DNA from: Methylocystis bryophila
Lineage (GTDB): Bacteria > Pseudomonadota > Alphaproteobacteria > Rhizobiales > Beijerinckiaceae
Assembly (NCBI RefSeq): GCF_027925445.1
Contig: NZ_AP027149.1
Coordinates: 496,001 to 560,000 of the forward strand
DNA length: 64,000 nucleotides
Direction of reading: 5' to 3'
The position numbers and the translations under genes were made by a program. Numbering within the stretch: the stretch's first letter is position 1; each line of letters opens with the position of its first letter. The notes under the pieces were generated by a model. It searched no databases, was not told the DNA's origin, and saw only the letters and a program-made list of their open reading frames with translations. Of the stretch, positions 59,911 to 64,000 are shown piece after piece.

Positions 59911-61760
59911 AGGGCCTCCTCGAACGCGCGCTGCAACAGGGCGAGCATGTCGCAGCCCACGAATATGAATTTCTCGACTCCCGCCTGGCGAAGCGCCTCT
60001 TCCATGTCGCCGGGGCGGCCAGCCAGATAGAGCCTTGCGCCGGCGCCGCGGAGAGCGAGCGCCGTAGGCTTTGCTGCATCGCAGTAAATCGCGTCGGCGG
60101 AACAAAGACAAGCGAGTTTTGCGCCGCTCTCGCGATAGGCCGCGACGATTTCGGCGCTGTCGTCGGTCGTCGGACCGAACACGGCCTCGATCCCGCCGGC
60201 CTCGAAGAAGTTCTTGGCGAAATTCGCGCGCGCGGTGAAGGCCGCAACGGGGCCGAGCGTCGCGAGGAACACGCGCGGGCGCGCGCCGGTCTTCTCGAGA
60301 TGCGCATCGGAGGCTCGGCGCAGCGCCTCGAAAGGCTCGGAAAGACGCATGGGGCGCAGCGCCTTTTCATCCCCGGCCAGCGCGCCGGCGGCGGACGCGT
60401 CGAAGGGCGCGAGCACGGAAAGCGGTTTTTCGGCGATGTCGGGAAATTCATTGGAGCCCGTGATCTTCTCCTTAGCGCGGGCGACTGCGGCGGCGCGGGC
60501 TTTGGCGACCTCTAAGACCTCGGACTGGAAGCGGCCCAATTCCAAGGCCTTCGGCAGGCCGCCCTCCGTCTCGATCTTGCGGAAGGCGTCCCAGCCGCGC
60601 TCGCAAAGCGCCTCGGTCAAGGCCTCGAAACCGCCGGCTCCGGCCGAAGGATCGTCGACGACGTGCAGATAGCTCTCGTCCTGCAGCACGAGCTGCGTGT
60701 CGCGGGCGAGGCGGCGCGCGAAGGCGTCGGGCGCGCCGAGCGCCTGCGTGAAGGGCAGCGCCGCGACAGCGTCGGCCCCGCCGACGGCGGCCGAAAAGAC
60801 GGCGACGGTCACGCGCAGCAGATTGCTCCACGGGTCGCTCACGCTCATCATGCGCCAAGCGGTCTCGGCGTGGATCAACGCCGGCTCGGGCGCAAGCCCG
60901 CAGGATTCCTCGACTTTCGCCCAGAGGCGGCGCAAAGCGCGCAATTTTGCGACCGAGGCGAACTCGTCGGCGTCGACGGCGAGACGGAAGAACAGTAGAC
61001 GGCGGGCTTCCTCCAGGCCGAGGCCCGCGTCGGCGAGCGCGCGCAGATAGGCGACGCCGGCGGCGAGCGTATAGCCCAGCTCCTGCGCCTCGGTCCCTCC
61101 GGCGGCGTGAACGAGGCGCGCGTCGGCCGCGACGACGCCCTGCCGATAGCCCTGCGAAGCGAGACGTTTGGCTTTTTCGCCAAAACTTTTGGCTCGCGAA
61201 GCGAAAGTTTCGCTTCCGAAGCCGACCCGCAACGCCGCGCCCAGCGGATCGAGCGCGAAGAGCACTTGCGTGATCGACGGCTCGATATGGAGGCTGTCGA
61301 CGAGCCGCGCCAGGGCCTCGGGCGCCTGCGGCGCGAGGGGCGAATCCTCGAGCGCGATGGGCAGGCCCCAATCGATCCGCACCTTGTCGAAAAGCTGCGC
61401 GACCGCCGCGTCGCCGTCGCTTGCGAGCGCCGTCCCATAGGCGCCGAGCGCGCCGCGGAACACGAGCTGTAAGCCGTCGGCGCCGCCTTCGAGATCCTCG
61501 AGCGCCTGGGCGTTGGCGCTTTCCACGTCGGCGAGATCGGCCCGCGCCAGGACCGCCCAGCGACCGGGCGTCTTGCGCAGGGCGCGCGGACCGGGCGCCG
61601 CGGCCGGCGGATAGAGAGGCTCGATCCTGCCGCCGTCGTAAGTTTTGGCGATGAGCTTCTCAAAGGCGCCGCCCTTCAGCGCGCGATCAACGGCCTTGCG
61701 CCAAAGATCTTCGCCAGCCTGCGGAAATTCTCCCCCTAGACCCGTGTCGTCGAACGTCAT
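59907..61760 (-). CDS. mutA: Methylmalonyl-CoA mutase small subunit
   Basis: This 617-residue protein is the non-catalytic beta subunit of the B12-dependent mutase that links propionyl-CoA and succinyl-CoA. The N-terminal TIM-barrel part contains GRWAVLARADLADVESANAQ and GADGLQLVFRG; the DESYLHVVDDPSAGAGGFE block is family-specific. The C-terminal B12-like domain lacks the DxHxxG histidine (VFLATLGPVAAFTARANFA instead), as expected for MutA. The start ATG 61760 is chosen for a natural N terminus. The catalytic mutB is not downstream, where it is often found. Confidence 0.9.
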   Translation of the reverse strand: MTFDDTGLGGEFPQAGEDLWRKAVDRALKGGAFEKLIAKTYDGGRIEPLYPPAAAPGPRALRKTPGRWAVLARADLADVESANAQALEDLEGGADGLQLVFRGALGAYGTALASDGDAAVAQLFDKVRIDWGLPIALEDSPLAPQAPEALARLVDSLHIEPSITQVLFALDPLGAALRVGFGSETFASRAKSFGEKAKRLASQGYRQGVVAADARLVHAAGGTEAQELGYTLAAGVAYLRALADAGLGLEEARRLLFFRLAVDADEFASVAKLRALRRLWAKVEESCGLAPEPALIHAETAWRMMSVSDPWSNLLRVTVAVFSAAVGGADAVAALPFTQALGAPDAFARRLARDTQLVLQDESYLHVVDDPSAGAGGFEALTEALCERGWDAFRKIETEGGLPKALELGRFQSEVLEVAKARAAAVARAKEKITGSNEFPDIAEKPLSVLAPFDASAAGALAGDEKALRPMRLSEPFEALRRASDAHLEKTGARPRVFLATLGPVAAFTARANFAKNFFEAGGIEAVFGPTTDDSAEIVAAYRESGAKLACLCSADAIYCDAAKPTALALRGAGARLYLAGRPGDMEEALRQAGVEKFIFVGCDMLALLQRAFEEAL

Positions 61761-61851
61761 GCCTATAGCCCGGACTTCCCTTTTGATCTGGCCTTTTGGC
61801 ACGAACCGCGCCGATGGCCAATCCCGCGCCTTGCCGCAGGCGGGCTTGGCG

Positions 61852-62880
61852 TCAAGCAGCCGCGAACGGCTCGCTGAAGATACGATCGCGGGGAACGCCA
61901 GCTTTGCAGCCGACGGCCTGCGTCGCCTGGATCAGCGCCGGCGGCCCGCAGACATAAAGGTCAGGAATCCCATCCGCTTCGGCGAGAGCGGCGGCGAGGG
62001 CGTCAGCCGGCGTCCCCGCAAAGCCCGTCCACCCCGGGAGAGGCTTCCAAATGCAGATCGTCGTCGCCAGCCGCGGCAGAACTTGCTTGAGCGCGTCGAT
62101 GGCCTCCAGAGCGAACAACTCTTCTTGCGTATTGACGCCGAAGAACAGGCGCGTCTCACGCGCATCGCCAAGCTCCGCCATCTGCCTCAATATCGAGAGC
62201 ATGGGCGCGACGCCCGTGCCGCCGGCGACGAACCAGCGGGCGGCTTGGCTGGCCTCGTCAGCGGCGAAGCTTCCTTGCGGTCCTTTCACAAGCAGGAGGT
62301 CGCCAGGCTTTGCCGCGCCTTTGAGATAGTCGGAGAAAACCCCTCGTGGATGCAAACGAATGAAAAATTCCAACTTGCCGTCCCAGTTCGGCGTATTGGC
62401 GAGGGAATAGGCGCGGCGCGTCGATGTCTCGGGATGCGTCAGCTCCACAAATTGTCCGGGAATGAAGTCGGCGGCGCGCCCATATGCGGCGTCGTCCTCG
62501 TAGTGGAGCACGAGCCGCACGGCTCCTGCGCCAGCCGGCGCAATCTCGGATAGGCGCGCCGCGCGCTCGGGCACGGGAGCGAAGCCGACGACGGCCTTGT
62601 CGAAGGGTGCCGACAGCTCGAGATTGCTTTGCGCCTTGGCGCGGCACAGGAGAATGTCGCCCTCGGCGCGGGCGTCGTCGGAGAGCGCCGCGGTCGAGTA
62701 GGCGTTGAGTGTGACCGCCCCGCTCCTGCACGTCACGCGGCAGACGCCGCAGCCGCCTTCGCGGCAGACGGAGGGCAAAATAATTTTCGCCTTCGCCGCC
62801 GCGTCGAGCAGCGTCTCCGAGGACTCTGCGTCAAAGGCGATCGACGCCCCGTCGCGGGTGAGGAGATTGATCTTGTACAT
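61852..62880 (-). CDS. 2Fe-2S/FAD NADH reductase (MmoC/BenC-like), hcp partner
   Basis: This 342-residue electron-transfer protein has an N-terminal plant-type ferredoxin domain (C39-REGG-C44-GV-C47, fourth ligand C79 in ILLCRAK), then an FAD domain (RRAYSLAN) and an NAD domain (AGGTGVAPMLSILRQM, YVCGPPALIQ). This order is that of BenC and of MmoC, the soluble methane monooxygenase reductase. Its position, 69 bases after hcp, suggests it feeds electrons to Hcp; the E. coli Hcr has its ferredoxin at the other end. Start ATG 62880. Confidence 0.88.
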   Translation of the reverse strand: MYKINLLTRDGASIAFDAESSETLLDAAAKAKIILPSVCREGGCGVCRVTCRSGAVTLNAYSTAALSDDARAEGDILLCRAKAQSNLELSAPFDKAVVGFAPVPERAARLSEIAPAGAGAVRLVLHYEDDAAYGRAADFIPGQFVELTHPETSTRRAYSLANTPNWDGKLEFFIRLHPRGVFSDYLKGAAKPGDLLLVKGPQGSFAADEASQAARWFVAGGTGVAPMLSILRQMAELGDARETRLFFGVNTQEELFALEAIDALKQVLPRLATTICIWKPLPGWTGFAGTPADALAAALAEADGIPDLYVCGPPALIQATQAVGCKAGVPRDRIFSEPFAAA

Positions 62881-62949
62881 GCAGACTCGTCCGGTTGGCG
62901 CGGGGGAGCCCGGACGCGCGAGCGTCCAGGGCCAAGGCTGACGGATCAA

Positions 62950-64000
62950 TCAGGCGGCGTGCGCCAGCGAAGCTTCGATGTCCGCTTTGGCGTCGCCGAT
63001 CGGCGCGATGCCAAATTTTTCGACGAGCACATTGACCAGCGTCGGCGTCAGGAAGGCCGGCAGCGTCGGACCGAGTCGCACATTGCGCACGCCGAGCGCC
63101 AGCAGCGTCAGCAGAACGGCCGCGGCCTTCTGCTCGAACCAGGAGACGATCAGCGACAAGGGCAGCTCGTTGACGCCGACGCCGAAGGCCTCGGCGAGCT
63201 TGGTGGCGACAACCAAGGCGGAATAGGCGTCGTTGCACTGGCCCATGTCAAGCAGTCGCGGCAGCTCGCCGATCGACCCGAAATCGCGCCGATTGAAGCG
63301 ATATTTGCCGCAGCCGAGCGTCAGCACCATCGTGTCCTGCGGCGCGTGCTCGGCGAAGTCGGTGTAATAGTTGCGGCCGGGCGCCGCGCCGTCGCAACCG
63401 CCGACGAGGAAGAAGTGGCGGATGGCGCCGGCCTTCACGGCCTCGATCACCTTGTCGGCGACGCCGAGAACCGCGTCATGGCCAAAGCCGATGGTCACCC
63501 TCTCTTCCGGAGCATCCTCGGCGAAACCCGGGAGCGCCAAAGCGGCCTGCGCAACCTGCGAAAAATCCGCGTTCTCAATATGGCGGATGCCCGCCCAGCC
63601 GACCGGACCGGCGGTGAAGATGCGATTGCGGTAGCGCGGCTGCGGCTCGATGAGGCAGTTGGAGGTCATGACGATTGGGCCGGGGAATTCGGCGAATTCC
63701 CTCTGCTGATCCTGCCAGGCGCCGCCGTAATTGCCGGCGAGATGCGGGTAGGCCTTGAGCTTGGGATAGGAGTGCGCGGGCAAGAGCTCGCCATGCGTAT
63801 AAACGTTGATCCCTTTGCCTTTGGTCGCTTCGAGGATCGCCGCGAGATCCTTCAAATCGTGGCCAGAGACGAGGATTGCTTTGCCCTTCAGCGGCGTCAT
63901 GCGGACCTGCGTCGGCGCCGGCGTTCCGAAACTACGGGTATTGGCGGCGTCGAGCGCCTCCATCGCGACGAAATTGGCGCGGCCGAGCGCCAGCGCCTCA
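62950..64000 (-). CDS. hcp: Hybrid cluster protein (3' part; start outside window)
   Basis: This is the C-terminal 350 residues of Hcp, a nitric-oxide reductase-like/hydroxylamine reductase with a [4Fe-2O-2S] hybrid cluster. Cluster ligands are visible: TSNCLIEPQ (Cys), VGGCDGAAPGRNYY, TLGCGKYRFN and MGQCNDAYSAL, plus the glutamate region SWFEQKAAAVLL. The frame is open past the right edge (EALALGRANFVAMEAL at the edge). It forms a likely operon with the reductase downstream for NO detoxification. Confidence 0.96.
   Translation of the reverse strand, partial: EALALGRANFVAMEALDAANTRSFGTPAPTQVRMTPLKGKAILVSGHDLKDLAAILEATKGKGINVYTHGELLPAHSYPKLKAYPHLAGNYGGAWQDQQREFAEFPGPIVMTSNCLIEPQPRYRNRIFTAGPVGWAGIRHIENADFSQVAQAALALPGFAEDAPEERVTIGFGHDAVLGVADKVIEAVKAGAIRHFFLVGGCDGAAPGRNYYTDFAEHAPQDTMVLTLGCGKYRFNRRDFGSIGELPRLLDMGQCNDAYSALVVATKLAEAFGVGVNELPLSLIVSWFEQKAAAVLLTLLALGVRNVRLGPTLPAFLTPTLVNVLVEKFGIAPIGDAKADIEASLAHAA

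Noticed and set aside
61852..62880. Soluble methane monooxygenase reductase mmoC
   Set aside because: Domain order fits, but there are no mmo genes nearby and hcp is directly adjacent; a reductase for Hcp is more economical.

Overview
The window is high-GC alphaproteobacterial chromosome, most like the order Hyphomicrobiales (Rhizobiales). The clues are the LptE/LeuS pair, the Rhizobiales-style small proteins, the DUF29 protein, the PleC/DivJ-like kinase and several families of short palindromic dispersed repeats. Some features would fit a type II methanotroph (Methylocystis/Methylosinus), for example a reductase laid out like MmoC and a possible inorganic-carbon uptake operon, but no methane-oxidation gene is present, so the genus is inference.

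Layout. 1-6 kb: 5' part of secA (minus), then an operon for an ABC ATPase, an FtsX-type permease and a secreted AttH/CrtC-like protein. 6-10.9 kb: peroxiredoxin, M20 peptidase, TMEM175-like channel, flavodoxin-like protein and a HTH regulator. 10.9-14.2 kb: a partial second copy of a hydrogenase-4-like module (frameshifted hyfF remnant, intact hyfG and hyfI), an FMN reductase and a small membrane protein. 14.3-25 kb: two small exported proteins, leuS-lptE, an MFS carrier, xerC, an alpha/beta hydrolase, cysE and a histidine kinase. 25.1-29 kb: an AT-richer accessory segment with a PRC-barrel protein, a two-component system and an exported cupin. 29.2-30.2 kb: queC and rpmJ.

30.7-39.6 kb is the most interesting locus: a compact minus-strand operon sulP-hyfB-hyfC-hyfE-hyfF-hyfG-hyfI. 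HyfG lacks all four cysteines that hold the [NiFe] centre, and no ferredoxin subunit is present, so this is an energy-converting-hydrogenase-related (Ehr) complex rather than a hydrogenase. Its coupling to a SulP anion transporter suggests ion-driven anion (bicarbonate or sulfate) transport. The partial copy at 10.9-13.3 kb carries the same substitutions.

39.8-42.3 kb is gene-poor and contains two candidate small ORFs and a decayed IS630 element flanked by two gene fragments. 42.3-52.8 kb is housekeeping: a deacetylase-family hydrolase, L,D-transpeptidase, RluA-type synthase, gshB-glnD, grpE, rpmB, galE and galU, with transposase scars at 50.4-50.7 kb. 52.8-64 kb holds repeats, tRNA-Cys, a retropepsin-like protein, chromate transporter, STAS protein, a GPP34-MFS fusion, DUF29, mutA with a translationally coupled secreted protein, and a flavin/2Fe-2S reductase next to hcp, which runs off the right edge.

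Intergenic spaces are rich in repeats. I separate at least five families (called A to E here). Family C (about 150 bp, long imperfect palindrome) lies both times between convergent genes. Family A supplies coding sequence or purine-rich leaders to neighbouring genes.
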